Assembly: GCA_000724175.1 (NCBI GenBank)
Contig: JPGV01000025.1
Span: forward strand, 62,001-126,000
Direction of reading: 5' to 3'
Source of the DNA: [Candidatus Thermochlorobacteriaceae] bacterium GBChlB
GTDB taxonomy: Bacteria > Bacteroidota > Chlorobiia > Chlorobiales > Thermochlorobacteraceae
Length of the DNA stretch: 64,000 nt
Of the stretch, positions 18,297-27,435 are shown piece by piece. Both the position numbers and the translations under genes were made by a program. Each line of letters opens with the position of its first letter. Positions within the stretch are counted from its first letter, which is position 1. The notes beneath the pieces are model-generated. The model was given only the letters and a program-made list of their open reading frames with translations, was not told the origin of the DNA and did not search any database.

Positions 18297-18921
18297 TTAC
18301 ACATCGTCGGGCGGCTCAAAGTAAGCGCGGTGTCGGGCTTCGTAGATGTCGGTATGACCAAGCAAGACAAGTTCGTCGCTTTGTTTGAGCCGTTGAGAGC
18401 GCGTGGCGGGAAGTCCCGATTGCATACACACGGCTTGGGTTTTGAGAACGCTGTCGGCAATGGCTAAGTAGAAACGGCATCGGACCGAAGGGCTTTCCGC
18501 GATAATCCAAATCAAGGCCGGCGACAATGACGCGCTTGCCGTTGTTAGCGAGCGTGTCGCATACCTCGACAATGCCCTCATCAAAAAACTGGGCTTCATC
18601 AATGCCAATGACATCCGCTTCCTGCGACTGTTCCCATATCTCACGCGAATGCCGCGCGATGCGGGACGAGAGCTTTAGCGAGCTGTGCGAGACGATGTCG
18701 GTCTTGCTGTATCGAGTGTCTATTGCTGGTTTGAAACTAACAACCTTTTGCTTGGCAATCATCGCGCGGCGCAAACGGCGAATCAACTCTTCGCTCTTGC
18801 CGCTGAACATACAGCCAGCAATAACCTCCAACGAGCCGTTGAGTAACTTGATGGATTTATGCTTTTTTCGAGCGCGTAACTTTGGACGAGCGGTTTCGGC
18901 GCGGCTTTGTTCCACCGGCAT
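18297..18921 (-). pseudogene. tdk: Thymidine kinase, frameshifted
   Basis: Type II thymidine kinase (phosphorylates thymidine for salvage). The frame starting at ATG 18921 carries the P-loop GCMFSGKS (Gly36-Ser43), [11 protein letters not shown], the Walker B-like DEAQFF and [15 protein letters not shown], then slips. From about 18478 downward the sequence [23 protein letters not shown] and [14 protein letters not shown] continues in the next frame to the stop at 18297. Removing one base near 18462-18478 restores PFLLAIAD. This is a true one-base insertion or a sequencing error. The zinc-site cysteines are mostly absent (CMQSG where CxxCG is usual, and EARHRAYF at the second pair). Its 5' end overlaps the cytidine deaminase gene by 65 bases. 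Confidence 0.85.
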
Positions 18922-19315
18922 GTTTTTGAAGCGATTTTTCACTGAACGATTCCGGTAAAAGGCTTGAAAGACTGAATGTTTTTTGGCGACCGCGCGCGTT
19001 TGAAAGCACAACGAGAAGGTTTGGCGCGAAGTCCATGAGAACTTGTCGACACGCGCCGCACGGCGGACAGTAGTCGCCAGAACTTGCCGTAATGGCAATT
19101 GCCGAAAAGTCGCGCTCGCCTTCAGAGAGGGCTTTGAACAAGGCAACACGCTCGGCGCAAATCGTTAGACTATACGACGAGGCTTCGATGTTATGTCCAG
19201 AATAAATCTTGCCCGACGCCGTCGCTATTGCCGCGCCGACATGAAACTGTGAATACGGCGCAATCGCGTGGTTCATCGCTTCAGTGGCAGCAGCAGTGAG
19301 CCGCCCGAGCGGCAT
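18857..19315 (-). CDS. cdd: Cytidine deaminase
   Basis: Zinc enzyme that converts cytidine or deoxycytidine to uridine forms. 152 residues from ATG 19315 (a TTG at 19348 would add 11). The active site is complete: Cys53 and Glu55 in TICAERVA, and Cys86 and Cys89 in [15 protein letters not shown] and SGHNIE are also typical. The protein runs about 20-30 residues beyond the usual end at the LLP-x-x-F strand, with a basic tail ([16 protein letters not shown]). The tail overlaps the start of the thymidine kinase gene, so both pyrimidine-salvage genes are coupled. Confidence 0.93.
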   Translation of the reverse strand: MPLGRLTAAATEAMNHAIAPYSQFHVGAAIATASGKIYSGHNIEASSYSLTICAERVALFKALSEGERDFSAIAITASSGDYCPPCGACRQVLMDFAPNLLVVLSNARGRQKTFSLSSLLPESFSEKSLQKHAGGTKPRRNRSSKVTRSKKA

Positions 19316-19374
19316 TGTCTTTTGATTAAATTTTGTAGCGACAGGCAACAGTGTAATTTCCTTAGGCGTTTAGA

Positions 19375-22300
19375 ATGGTTGATGCTCGGAAGAAATATAC
19401 GGGATACCCGACCGATTGCGCAAATACGCAGGCTGTGAGTTGCGCCACGCAGCTAACTGATAATACATCTTACTTTAACGAGAAAAAGTCCAACTTTATC
19501 GATTCGAACTGTATGACGCACACGCCTATAGAGAAGACGACCCGCCTTGCTGCTGCCTATAAATCAGTGCTCGACAATTTGCCGTGCGCCGTCTATCGCT
19601 GCCGAATGGATGAAGAGCGCACAATGGAAGTATTGACGGATAAAATTGAAGAGATAACTGGCTATGCTGCCACCGATTTGATTCAGAACGCGTCGAGATG
19701 CTATGCCGACCTCATCGATAGCGAAGACAAAGACGCTATTCGGAACGAAATTGAGCAAAGCGCCAAGCGCGGCGAGCCGTTTGGCGTTGAGTATCGGCTG
19801 AGGCACAAAGACGGCAAAGTTCGATGGGTGTTTGAAAAAGGTGTCGTTGTAACCAATGAGGCAGGGCAGCCTGCATTTATTGATGGAACAATCACTGAAA
19901 TCACGGAGCGAAAGACAGCCGAACAGTCGCTGCAACGGCGAGAGCGGTATGTGTCGGCATTAGCGGAAGTCGAGCGACGGCTCTTGCGCGGGCGCGGCGT
20001 TGAGGAGAACCTTCATCGGGTGTTAGAAATTTTAGGAAAAGCTGCAAATGCCGACCGTGTGTATGTGTTTGAAAACTTCGTCGACGCAACGGGCGAACTC
20101 TGCACGAGCCAAAAAGCAGAATGGTGCAACGTGGGCATCAAGTCTGAACTAAACAACCCGCAACAGCAAGTTCTGGCATACAAGCCAAACTTTGGTCGAT
20201 GGAAAAAACTCTTTGAGCGCGGACAAGCTGTTACAGGCGCGGTGCGAGAGTTTCCAGAAGAAGAGCGCGCCGTCTTGGAATCGCAAGGAATCCAAACGCT
20301 TGCTGTCTTTCCAATCATCGCACATGAAAAATTGTATGGGTTTATTGGGTTCGATAACTGCACCAGCGAGCGCGAGTGGGGGGAATCAGAATTGGGATTT
20401 TTACGCGGTGCGGCGTCGGCGTTGTCGCTCAGCCTCGAGCGAGAGCGATCGGACAAAGAAATGCGCGAGGCAAAAGAGCAGTTGGAAGCCGTCTTGGAAG
20501 CCATGCCCGGCTATGTATCGTGGATTGATAAAAGTATGCGCTACTTAGGCGTCAATCGTCAACTGGCGCACGCGCTCAACCGCGCGCCGCAAGACTTTAT
20601 CGGTGAGCAAGTCGGCTTTATGAACTCCAAGTTCACGCAGTTCGTCAAGTCATTTATCGAGAGTGAGCGCCAAAATGCAATTGGCGAAGTTAGCCTTGAG
20701 GTAGATGGCTATGCGGCGACGCAACTGGTGGCGGCGCAAAAATATATGCAGGGCAATGCAGCGGTCTTCGTCGGAATTGACATCACCAAACGTAAGCAAG
20801 CTGAAGAAGCCGACCGAAAAAGCCAAGAACAACTCAACGCGCTCTTACAGGGCGCAAATGTGGGCATCTTGCTGCAAGGACCGAACGCCGAAATCTTAAA
20901 GTCCAATCCGGCTGCATGGGAACTTTTGGGACTGACCGAAGACCAACTGCTCGGCAAAACGTCATTTGATCCAGATTGGAATGTGGTAAGAGAAGACGGC
21001 ACGGTGTTCCCAAATCAAGACCTCCCTGTGCCAAAAGCAATTGCAATGAAACAGGCGGTGCGCGGCGTGGTGATGGGTGTCTATCGTCCAACAACGCAGA
21101 ATCGTGTCTGGTTGCTCGTCGATGCCGTGCCACAGATAGACACATCTGGAAATGTTCATCAGGTAGTTTGCACCTTTACAAACATCACAGAGACGATAGC
21201 CGCGCAAGAAAAACTGCGCGAGCAAGCGGCGCTCTTGGACATCACGCGCGACGCTGTTCTGTTGCTTGATGTTGAAAATCGTATTCTCTACCTCAACCGC
21301 AGTGCGGAAAAACTGTATGGCTGGACATCGGAAGAGGTGATTGGCAAACATAAAAAAGACTTGGTGTATCGCGGCAATGAAGCATTTTACTTCGACAAAA
21401 TTCACCGTGAGGCGTTGCAAACAGGCTCATGGCGCGGCGAACTGGTTCAATATGCCAAAGACGGGCGGAAAATTATTGTCGATAGCCGTCGCACCGTTAT
21501 CAAAGGAAAAGATGGTCAGCCGGAAAAAATCCTCGTCGTCAATACCGACATCACCGAGTCGAAACAACTGCAAAGTCAAATGTTGCGCAATCAACGCATG
21601 GACAGCGTCGGCATGCTTGCCTCCGGCATTGCGCACGATATGAACAACATCCTCTCGCCGATTACCGCAAGCCTGATGCTGCTGAAGTCCAAACAGATGG
21701 ATGAAAAGAGTTTAAGGTGGATTGAGATGCTGGAATCCAACACGCAGCGCGGCGCCGAACTGATGCGGCAGGTCTTGAGTTTTGCGCGCGGCGAAAGCAC
21801 GGAGCGCACTGTCTTTAATGTTATGCACCTCATCAAAGATATTGAGATGATGTCGGCGCAAACGTTCCCGAAGAGCATCGAGTTCAAGGTGTCTGCGAAA
21901 AAAGGGCTGTGGTCGCTCTTCGGCGACCCGGTACAACTCCACCAAGTGTTGATGAACCTCGCCGTCAACGCCCGCGACGCCATGCCCAACGGCGGCAGTA
22001 TCAGCATATCGGCGGAGAATGTTGAAATTGATGAAACAAACGTGAAGATACATGTCGATGCGAAAATTGGCGCGTATTTGAAACTCGCCGTGAGCGATAC
22101 AGGAAGCGGCATTGCGCCCGAACATTTGGAACGCGTCTTCGACCCGTTCTTTACAACGAAGCCTGTCGGCAAAGGCACGGGATTGGGATTGGCGATTGTG
22201 TTTTCCATCGTCAGAAGTTTTGGTGGGTTCGTTGGCGTCGAGAGCCGCGTCGGGGAAGGGACGACATTCACGATTTATCTGCCTGCCTTGAAAAATACGG

Positions 22301-22737
22301 AATCGACAAGCGAGAAAGAGCCAATCGACGACGCAAAAGTCCAAACCGGCGGTGAGACGATTTTGCTCGTCGAGGACGAAGAGTTGGTGCGCGAAATTGC
22401 ACACGAAATTTTAAAGAACGCAGGGTATGCCGTTATTCCCGCGCGAAACGGTGTGGAAGCGGTTGAACTCTATGAGCAACGACAAGCGGATGTTCAACTG
22501 TTGCTGACAGATTTGATGATGCCAAAGATGGACGGGCTGGCGTGTATTCGGGAAATCCGAAAAAGAAATCCCGACTTGCCCGTCGTGGCGATGAGCGGCG
22601 TGATGGACGGCGACAAAGTCGCGCGGCTGAAACACATCGGCGTCGATAAAACCGTCGCAAAGCCGTATTCGGGAGAACGGCTGCTGGCGGCTGTGCGCGA
22701 GGCGCTGACGAAAACAAACGGCTATGCTCGATTGTAG
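19375..22737 (+). CDS. Soluble hybrid histidine kinase (PAS-GAF-PAS3-HisKA-HATPase-REC)
   Basis: 1120 residues, no membrane segment seen, so a cytoplasmic sensor. Order: PAS (~61-185, ending DGTITEITERK), GAF (~190-360), three PAS domains (~371-475, ~490-608, ~620-732), the phosphoacceptor helix with His754 in GIAHDMNN, the ATPase with NLAVNARDAMPNGG and DTGSGIAPEHLERVFDPFF, and a receiver with Asp1046 in LLTDLMMPKMDG. The receiver likely acts back on the kinase or relays phosphate to a separate phosphotransfer protein; no output regulator lies beside it. The first 46 residues are unlike a PAS start, so ATG 19513 is a possible alternative. Its 3' end overlaps the convergent SDR gene by 16 bases. 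Confidence 0.92.
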   Translation: MVDARKKYTGYPTDCANTQAVSCATQLTDNTSYFNEKKSNFIDSNCMTHTPIEKTTRLAAAYKSVLDNLPCAVYRCRMDEERTMEVLTDKIEEITGYAATDLIQNASRCYADLIDSEDKDAIRNEIEQSAKRGEPFGVEYRLRHKDGKVRWVFEKGVVVTNEAGQPAFIDGTITEITERKTAEQSLQRRERYVSALAEVERRLLRGRGVEENLHRVLEILGKAANADRVYVFENFVDATGELCTSQKAEWCNVGIKSELNNPQQQVLAYKPNFGRWKKLFERGQAVTGAVREFPEEERAVLESQGIQTLAVFPIIAHEKLYGFIGFDNCTSEREWGESELGFLRGAASALSLSLERERSDKEMREAKEQLEAVLEAMPGYVSWIDKSMRYLGVNRQLAHALNRAPQDFIGEQVGFMNSKFTQFVKSFIESERQNAIGEVSLEVDGYAATQLVAAQKYMQGNAAVFVGIDITKRKQAEEADRKSQEQLNALLQGANVGILLQGPNAEILKSNPAAWELLGLTEDQLLGKTSFDPDWNVVREDGTVFPNQDLPVPKAIAMKQAVRGVVMGVYRPTTQNRVWLLVDAVPQIDTSGNVHQVVCTFTNITETIAAQEKLREQAALLDITRDAVLLLDVENRILYLNRSAEKLYGWTSEEVIGKHKKDLVYRGNEAFYFDKIHREALQTGSWRGELVQYAKDGRKIIVDSRRTVIKGKDGQPEKILVVNTDITESKQLQSQMLRNQRMDSVGMLASGIAHDMNNILSPITASLMLLKSKQMDEKSLRWIEMLESNTQRGAELMRQVLSFARGESTERTVFNVMHLIKDIEMMSAQTFPKSIEFKVSAKKGLWSLFGDPVQLHQVLMNLAVNARDAMPNGGSISISAENVEIDETNVKIHVDAKIGAYLKLAVSDTGSGIAPEHLERVFDPFFTTKPVGKGTGLGLAIVFSIVRSFGGFVGVESRVGEGTTFTIYLPALKNTESTSEKEPIDDAKVQTGGETILLVEDEELVREIAHEILKNAGYAVIPARNGVEAVELYEQRQADVQLLLTDLMMPKMDGLACIREIRKRNPDLPVVAMSGVMDGDKVARLKHIGVDKTVAKPYSGERLLAAVREALTKTNGYARL

Positions 22738-23420
22738 ACTTTCAAAACGGTTTCGCGCCACTTCATGCCGGTGTCGGAACAGACAAAGTAAATCGTCTCC
22801 GCCAAGTCTTCGGGTTTAATCCATGTGGCAAAATCGGCTGTCGGCATAGAGGCACGATTTATCGGCGTGTCAATCACGCTCGGCACAATCACGGTGGAGT
22901 TGACATTTTTCGCCTGACCTTCCGCGTTGAGCATCTCTGCCAGCCGAAACAAGAGCGACTTTGAGAGCGCATAAGCGACCGTAAGGCGACCGGCTTTTGG
23001 TTCGAGGGCGGGACGGGCGCCGATGAAAATCAAATTGCCCGATTCCTGCAAGAGCATCTGCTTGAAAATCGGTCGCGCGATGAAATACGCCGATTTGAAG
23101 TTTAACCGAATCATTTTATCGAGCGCGTCTTCATTGGTGTCATCAATGCCGCCCATAGCGAACCCGCCGACGAGCAAGACCGCCGAATCAATGCGCTCGT
23201 AAGTTTTAATCGTGTGATGAACAAATCTCTCTGCGTCATTTTCGTGGGTAACATCGACCTCATGTCGCTCAACTTCGGGAAAATCGTTGAGGAACGCCTT
23301 GTCGAGTTTCTGACCGGGTTCCTGAGACATCACGATGCGGTAGCCTGATTCGTAAAATTTTTTGACAACTGCTCGACCCAAATTGCCCGCGCCGCCCGTG
23401 ATGAGTGCTAATTTTGACAT
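22722..23420 (-). CDS. Short-chain dehydrogenase/reductase
   Basis: 232 residues from ATG 23420, where MSKLALITGGAGNLG gives the normal SDR opening; an upstream in-frame start would only add unrelated residues. It has the cofactor motif TGGAGNLG, VDVTHENDAERF, VLLVGGFAMGG in place of NNAG, and the active-site YALSK. The Ser before it is not obvious (IFIGARPAL), so the reaction is uncertain. It starts within the last 13 bases of the M20 hydrolase gene, indicating one transcript. Confidence 0.85.
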   Translation of the reverse strand: MSKLALITGGAGNLGRAVVKKFYESGYRIVMSQEPGQKLDKAFLNDFPEVERHEVDVTHENDAERFVHHTIKTYERIDSAVLLVGGFAMGGIDDTNEDALDKMIRLNFKSAYFIARPIFKQMLLQESGNLIFIGARPALEPKAGRLTVAYALSKSLLFRLAEMLNAEGQAKNVNSTVIVPSVIDTPINRASMPTADFATWIKPEDLAETIYFVCSDTGMKWRETVLKVYNRA

Positions 23421-24652
23421 GGTGATGACGATAAAGAGGTTTCGTGTAAAAACTTCCATGCAAGATAACTGGTAAAGCCTGTGCCGACACGCAATGCGTC
23501 TTCATCGATGTCAAAAAGCGTCGAGTGAATGTTATGCGTGATGCCGCGCGCAGCGTTGCCAACGCCGAGTTGCCAAAACGACCCAGGACAGGCTTGCAGA
23601 AAATAGGCGAAGTCTTCCGCGCCCATAATTGGCTCGGCTTGAATGGCGTTCTCGTCGCCGAGAAATTCCTTAGCGGCGTTCCATGCAAAGTCGGTCATAG
23701 ATTTGTCGTTGATGAGAACCGGGTAGCCTCTGCGAATCTCAATCTCCGCCTGAACGCCCAGGGCTTTGCCTGTGAAGTGAACAATCTCTTCAAGACGCTG
23801 ATGTGCAAGTGTGCGAAGCGACTCGTCCATCGTGCGCAGTGTTCCCATCATCTTGACTTCATTAGGAATGATGTTCGTCGCGCTGCCGCCGTTGATGGCG
23901 GCGATGGTAACGACGCCCGGCGCACCCGGCGGAAAGTTCCGGCTGATGATGGTTTGAAGCGACGTAACAAGTTGCACGGCGGCGACAATCGGGTCGGCAG
24001 TGCGATGCGGTGCGGAGCCATGTCCGCCTTTGCCGCGCACTGTGATGTAGAGTTCATCTGCCGCCGCCATCATTGCGCCCGAATAGAATCCAATTTTACC
24101 CACAGGCACTTGCGGAATGCAGTGTTGACCGAACACCGCGTCGGGTTTGCGTCGCTCAAAAATGCCCTCGTCGAGCATGGGTTTGGCGCCGCCCGGAATT
24201 TTCTCTTCTGAGGGCTGAAAAATAAACTTCACCGTTCCCGAAAGCTCGTCTTGAATCGACGACAAAACTTTGGCGACGCCGAGTAGCGATGCGGTGTGTG
24301 CGTCGTGTCCGCAAGCGTGCATTTTTCCCTCAATGGTCGATTTGAAATGGTGAGCTGTTTCTTCAGGCATCGGCAGCGCGTCTAAATCAGCTCGGAGCGC
24401 AATGACTTTCGAGGACGGCGTCGCTTTTTTACCGACGAGATGCGCTACAACGCCTGTCTGTGCAACATGACGCTCAATGTCAATCTCAGCATCTAAACGA
24501 GTAAGATACTCTATGACAAGGTTACCCGTGCGATGTTCTTCATAGGCAAGTTCTGGGTGGCGGTGAATGTCGCGCCGCAGCTCGACCAGCTCGGAAAAAG
24601 TTTTGTCGGTCTCGGTGGCAATGTGCGATTTGATGTGCGTAGCGTCAGTCAT
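23408..24652 (-). CDS. M20 family amidohydrolase (N-acyl amino acid/hippurate hydrolase-like)
   Basis: 414 residues. Metal-dependent peptidase-like hydrolase that removes the acyl group from N-acyl amino acids or similar amides. Motifs: RRDIHRHPELAYEE, LRADLDALPM, MHACGHDAHTA, FIFQPSEE, the dimerisation-domain GKGGHGSAPHRTADPI, and EPIMGAEDFAYF. No signal peptide. The enzyme group includes Ilv-type conjugate hydrolases, so the physiological substrate is open. It is transcribed ahead of the SDR and is separated from the divergent SDR at 24814 by about 160 bases. Confidence 0.92.
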   Translation of the reverse strand: MTDATHIKSHIATETDKTFSELVELRRDIHRHPELAYEEHRTGNLVIEYLTRLDAEIDIERHVAQTGVVAHLVGKKATPSSKVIALRADLDALPMPEETAHHFKSTIEGKMHACGHDAHTASLLGVAKVLSSIQDELSGTVKFIFQPSEEKIPGGAKPMLDEGIFERRKPDAVFGQHCIPQVPVGKIGFYSGAMMAAADELYITVRGKGGHGSAPHRTADPIVAAVQLVTSLQTIISRNFPPGAPGVVTIAAINGGSATNIIPNEVKMMGTLRTMDESLRTLAHQRLEEIVHFTGKALGVQAEIEIRRGYPVLINDKSMTDFAWNAAKEFLGDENAIQAEPIMGAEDFAYFLQACPGSFWQLGVGNAARGITHNIHSTLFDIDEDALRVGTGFTSYLAWKFLHETSLSSSPCQN

Positions 24653-24813
24653 AAAAAATAAGCCAATTAAGCCAAAAGCGCGCGCGGATTGGGCGGCTCA
24701 CAAGGTTACAGGCGCATATATCCGCATACGAAATTTTATTTGAAATATACGATGAAACGATGTGAGATGTGTTCAGGGTTAAAGGAGCAATCTATCGAAA
24801 GGAAAAACACATC

Positions 24814-25533
24814 ATGAAGCTGCAAGATAAAGTTGTTTTTATCACAGGGGCGGGGCGCGGCATTGGGCGTGAATCCGCAAAACGCTTTGCCAAAGAAGGC
24901 GCGAAACTCGTCTTGATGAGCCGCACGAAACATCAGTTGGACGAGCTTGCCAGAGAACTCTTTGAACTCTATGACACCGATTCGCTGGTCGAGCCGTGCG
25001 ATGTAACCAATGCTGCACAGGTCAAAGCGGCTGTCGAGAACGCGCTTGCGACATTTGCAAAAATCGACATCCTGCTCAACGCGGCTGGCGTCGGGCATTT
25101 GAAACCCGTAACTGAACTGTCGGTCGAGGAATTCGACCAAATGATTGATGTGAATCTCAAAGGCGTGTTTTATGCGTCAAAGTTTGTGACGGAGGCCATG
25201 GCAAAACAAAAGAGCGGGCTGGTCATCAATCTGCCGGGCATCTTGGGCAAGGCGGTTATGAGAATGTCGTCGGGATATTCTGCGTCGAAATATGGCGTAA
25301 CGGGCTTGACGAGAGCGATGATGCAAGACTTTGCGCGAGATGGGGTGAAATTTACACTATTGCATTTTGGCGGCGTCGATACGCCCTTTTGGGACAACAT
25401 CACCATGAAAGTACAGCGCGAAAAAATGATTTCTGTGCATCACGCTGCCGAGATGATATTGCTGGCGGCAACCCAGCCTGCTCAATTTGTCTTGAACGAA
25501 CTCGTCTTGCAGCCCGAAAGTCATCAATTGTAG
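24814..25533 (+). CDS. SDR oxidoreductase (FabG-like)
   Basis: 239 residues from ATG 24814, preceded by GAAAGGAAAAACACATC; an in-frame ATG at 24769 gives an extension that does not look like SDR. Classical motifs are all present: TGAGRGIGRE, LLNAAGVG (NNAG equivalent), the YSASK active site and LHFGGVDTPFW. It is probably a cytoplasmic NADP-dependent 3-oxoacyl or alcohol reductase. It ends 124 bases before the radical-SAM gene, with a weak hairpin between them. Confidence 0.9.
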   Translation: MKLQDKVVFITGAGRGIGRESAKRFAKEGAKLVLMSRTKHQLDELARELFELYDTDSLVEPCDVTNAAQVKAAVENALATFAKIDILLNAAGVGHLKPVTELSVEEFDQMIDVNLKGVFYASKFVTEAMAKQKSGLVINLPGILGKAVMRMSSGYSASKYGVTGLTRAMMQDFARDGVKFTLLHFGGVDTPFWDNITMKVQREKMISVHHAAEMILLAATQPAQFVLNELVLQPESHQL

Positions 25534-25576
25534 GGCATTGGGCGTGCGTCTATGCAACGGCGCAGAAACGGCTGAT

Positions 25577-25596
25577 GTGAAACATGGTTTCTTTTT
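25577..25596 (+). terminator. Possible weak terminator after the SDR gene
   Basis: GAAAC-ATG-GTTTC is followed by five T (25579-25595). The stem is short and A/T-rich, so termination may be partial. Confidence 0.4.
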
Positions 25597-25657
25597 GCGG
25601 TCGTAAAGGCTTAAATTGGGGCAAATTAAATGAACGACCATTTAAAGGAGTAAAAAA

Positions 25658-27052
25658 ATGAACGCGCCCAACGGATTTGTCTCTTCCGATGCACTCGCCG
25701 TTTCGGCAACGTCTGTCTCGCCTTCCGCTTCAACAGGTCGACGAAAAAAGTGGCTTTTAGTTCAGCCGAAGAGCAAAACAAACTTAATGGTCGATTCAGG
25801 CAAAGTCAGCATTCCGCTCAACTTGATGATGGTCGGCACGCTTGCCAAAAAAGAATTCGATGTCGAGTTCGTCGATGAGCGCATTGGCGATAAAGTCCCC
25901 GACGACCTTTCAGCCTACGATGTCGTCGCCATTACCGCTCGAACCTTGAACGTGTCGAAAGCGTATGACATCGCCGACCGTGCTCGCGCGCACGGCGCGA
26001 AAGTCATTATGGGCGGCACACACCCAACGATGCTCTTCGACGAAGCCAAAGAACATGCCGACTCAGTCGTGTTCGGCGAAGTCGAATCGGTTTGGGATGC
26101 GCTCGCCGCCGACATCAAGAACAACACCATGAAACCGCAATACAAGGCGGGCGCGTTCAAATCCATGACCGAAATGGGCATGCCCGATTTCAGCATCGTC
26201 TTGTCCTCCCCCAACGCGAAAAACTACAGCTTCCGCGTGCCGATTCTCGCCACCAAAGGCTGTCCCGTCGGATGCAATTTCTGCACAACGCCGACGATTT
26301 ACGGCAAATCGTTCCGCACGCGCGACTCTCAGAAAGTCGTCGATGAGCTTGCCGTTCACCAAAACCGCTTGGGCAAAAAAGGTATTCACATTTCGTTTAT
26401 GGACGACAACATCAGTTTCAAGCCCGCGTTCATGGAAGAACTGCTCAGCGCAATGATTGGCACGGGCGTCAAATGGAACGCAAACATCTCGATGAACTTT
26501 TTGGAAAAGCCCGAAATCGCCGCGCTGGCAAAGGAATCGGGCTGCGAACTCCTGAACATCGGCTTCGAATCTGTAACGCCTGAAACGATTCAATATGTCC
26601 ATAAAGGCTCGAACCGCGTTGGCAGATATGAAGACGTCGTCGCGAATGTGCATAAACAAGGCATCGGCATACAAGGCTATTTCATTTTTGGATTCGATAC
26701 CGACACCCAGAGAAGTTTTCAAGGCACGTTTGATTTTATTATGCAGAACCGAATCGAGTTTCCAGTGTTCACTATTGCAACGCCGTTTCCCGGAACGCCT
26801 TGGTTCGAAGAGATGAAGCCGCGCATTGAGCATTTCAACTGGGACAAATACGACACCTATCACTATACCTACAAGCCCGCAAAAATGGAGCGTGAAGAAT
26901 TTTTGAACGCCTTCATCAAAGTGCAACGCGAAGTTTATTCGTGGAAAAGCATTTGGCATCGAATGGCCGGCAAGCCGCTCAATTGGGTGTGGGCGGTTAA
27001 TGTCGCCATGCACTACTTCACGCGCCGCCTGACGCCGCAAATGTTTATGTGA
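25658..27052 (+). CDS. B12-binding domain radical SAM protein
   Basis: 464 residues. A low-complexity Ser/Ala-rich N-terminus (~1-28) is followed by a cobalamin-binding domain (~30-165, with VAITARTLNVSKAYDIADRA and VIMGGTHPTML). The radical SAM core follows, with its [4Fe-4S] cysteines Cys202, Cys206 and Cys209 in KGCPVGCNFC. The C-terminus has GYFIFGFDTDT and PFPGTPWF, like DUF4070-type members. This class includes BchE, the BchQ/BchR methylases of chlorosome pigments and hopanoid HpnP. If the host is a green sulfur bacterium, a pigment methylase is a good guess, but nothing in the window proves it. AAAGGAG stands 7 bases before the ATG. Confidence 0.88.
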   Translation: MNAPNGFVSSDALAVSATSVSPSASTGRRKKWLLVQPKSKTNLMVDSGKVSIPLNLMMVGTLAKKEFDVEFVDERIGDKVPDDLSAYDVVAITARTLNVSKAYDIADRARAHGAKVIMGGTHPTMLFDEAKEHADSVVFGEVESVWDALAADIKNNTMKPQYKAGAFKSMTEMGMPDFSIVLSSPNAKNYSFRVPILATKGCPVGCNFCTTPTIYGKSFRTRDSQKVVDELAVHQNRLGKKGIHISFMDDNISFKPAFMEELLSAMIGTGVKWNANISMNFLEKPEIAALAKESGCELLNIGFESVTPETIQYVHKGSNRVGRYEDVVANVHKQGIGIQGYFIFGFDTDTQRSFQGTFDFIMQNRIEFPVFTIATPFPGTPWFEEMKPRIEHFNWDKYDTYHYTYKPAKMEREEFLNAFIKVQREVYSWKSIWHRMAGKPLNWVWAVNVAMHYFTRRLTPQMFM

Positions 27053-27064
27053 AAAAACAAGTAA

Positions 27065-27424
27065 ATGGGGCTGACATACAAAAAAATACTCGTCAAGGCG
27101 ACGCGCAAATCTCGGAAGCAAAAAGAGATTGAGTTTCTGATCGATTCAGGCGCCGTGTATAGCTTGGTTCCGTCAGCGATTCTGAAAACGCTGGGCATCA
27201 CCGCGCACCGCGAGATGAATTTTATTTTAGCGGACGGCACGAAAATTAAACGTGGCATCGGCGATGCTTATTTCGAAACCGATGGTGTTGGCGGCGTGGC
27301 ACCCGTCATTTTCGGCATCGAGGGCGACAAACCGCTTTTAGGTATAACGACGCTCGAGAGTTTAGGACTTGTCCTTAACCCGTTTAATCGGGAAGTCTCA
27401 CCGATGCGTCAGTTGAGAATGTAA
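27065..27424 (+). CDS. Retropepsin-like aspartyl protease family protein
   Basis: 119 residues, a single-domain clan AA protein. The active-site block EIEFLIDSGAVYSLVP carries the D-S-G triad, where Thr is the more common third residue. ILADGTKI and the second hydrophobic block LLGITTLESLGL complete the fold. Retropepsins work as homodimers. Stand-alone bacterial copies of this size are common and mostly unstudied. It begins 12 bases after the radical-SAM stop and ends 11 bases before the SecA-like gene, so the three are likely co-transcribed. Confidence 0.8.
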   Translation: MGLTYKKILVKATRKSRKQKEIEFLIDSGAVYSLVPSAILKTLGITAHREMNFILADGTKIKRGIGDAYFETDGVGGVAPVIFGIEGDKPLLGITTLESLGLVLNPFNREVSPMRQLRM

Positions 27425-27435
27425 ATCAATTCGCA

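Noticed and set aside
21591-22404. Long minus-strand frames opposite the histidine kinase
   Set aside because: They mirror the kinase codons, and no domain or start site supports them.
26063-27121. Long open frame (352 residues) on the minus strand opposite the radical-SAM gene
   Set aside because: It is a shadow of the clearly coding plus strand; its protein shows no motif and is rich in Arg, His and Phe in a shadow-like way.
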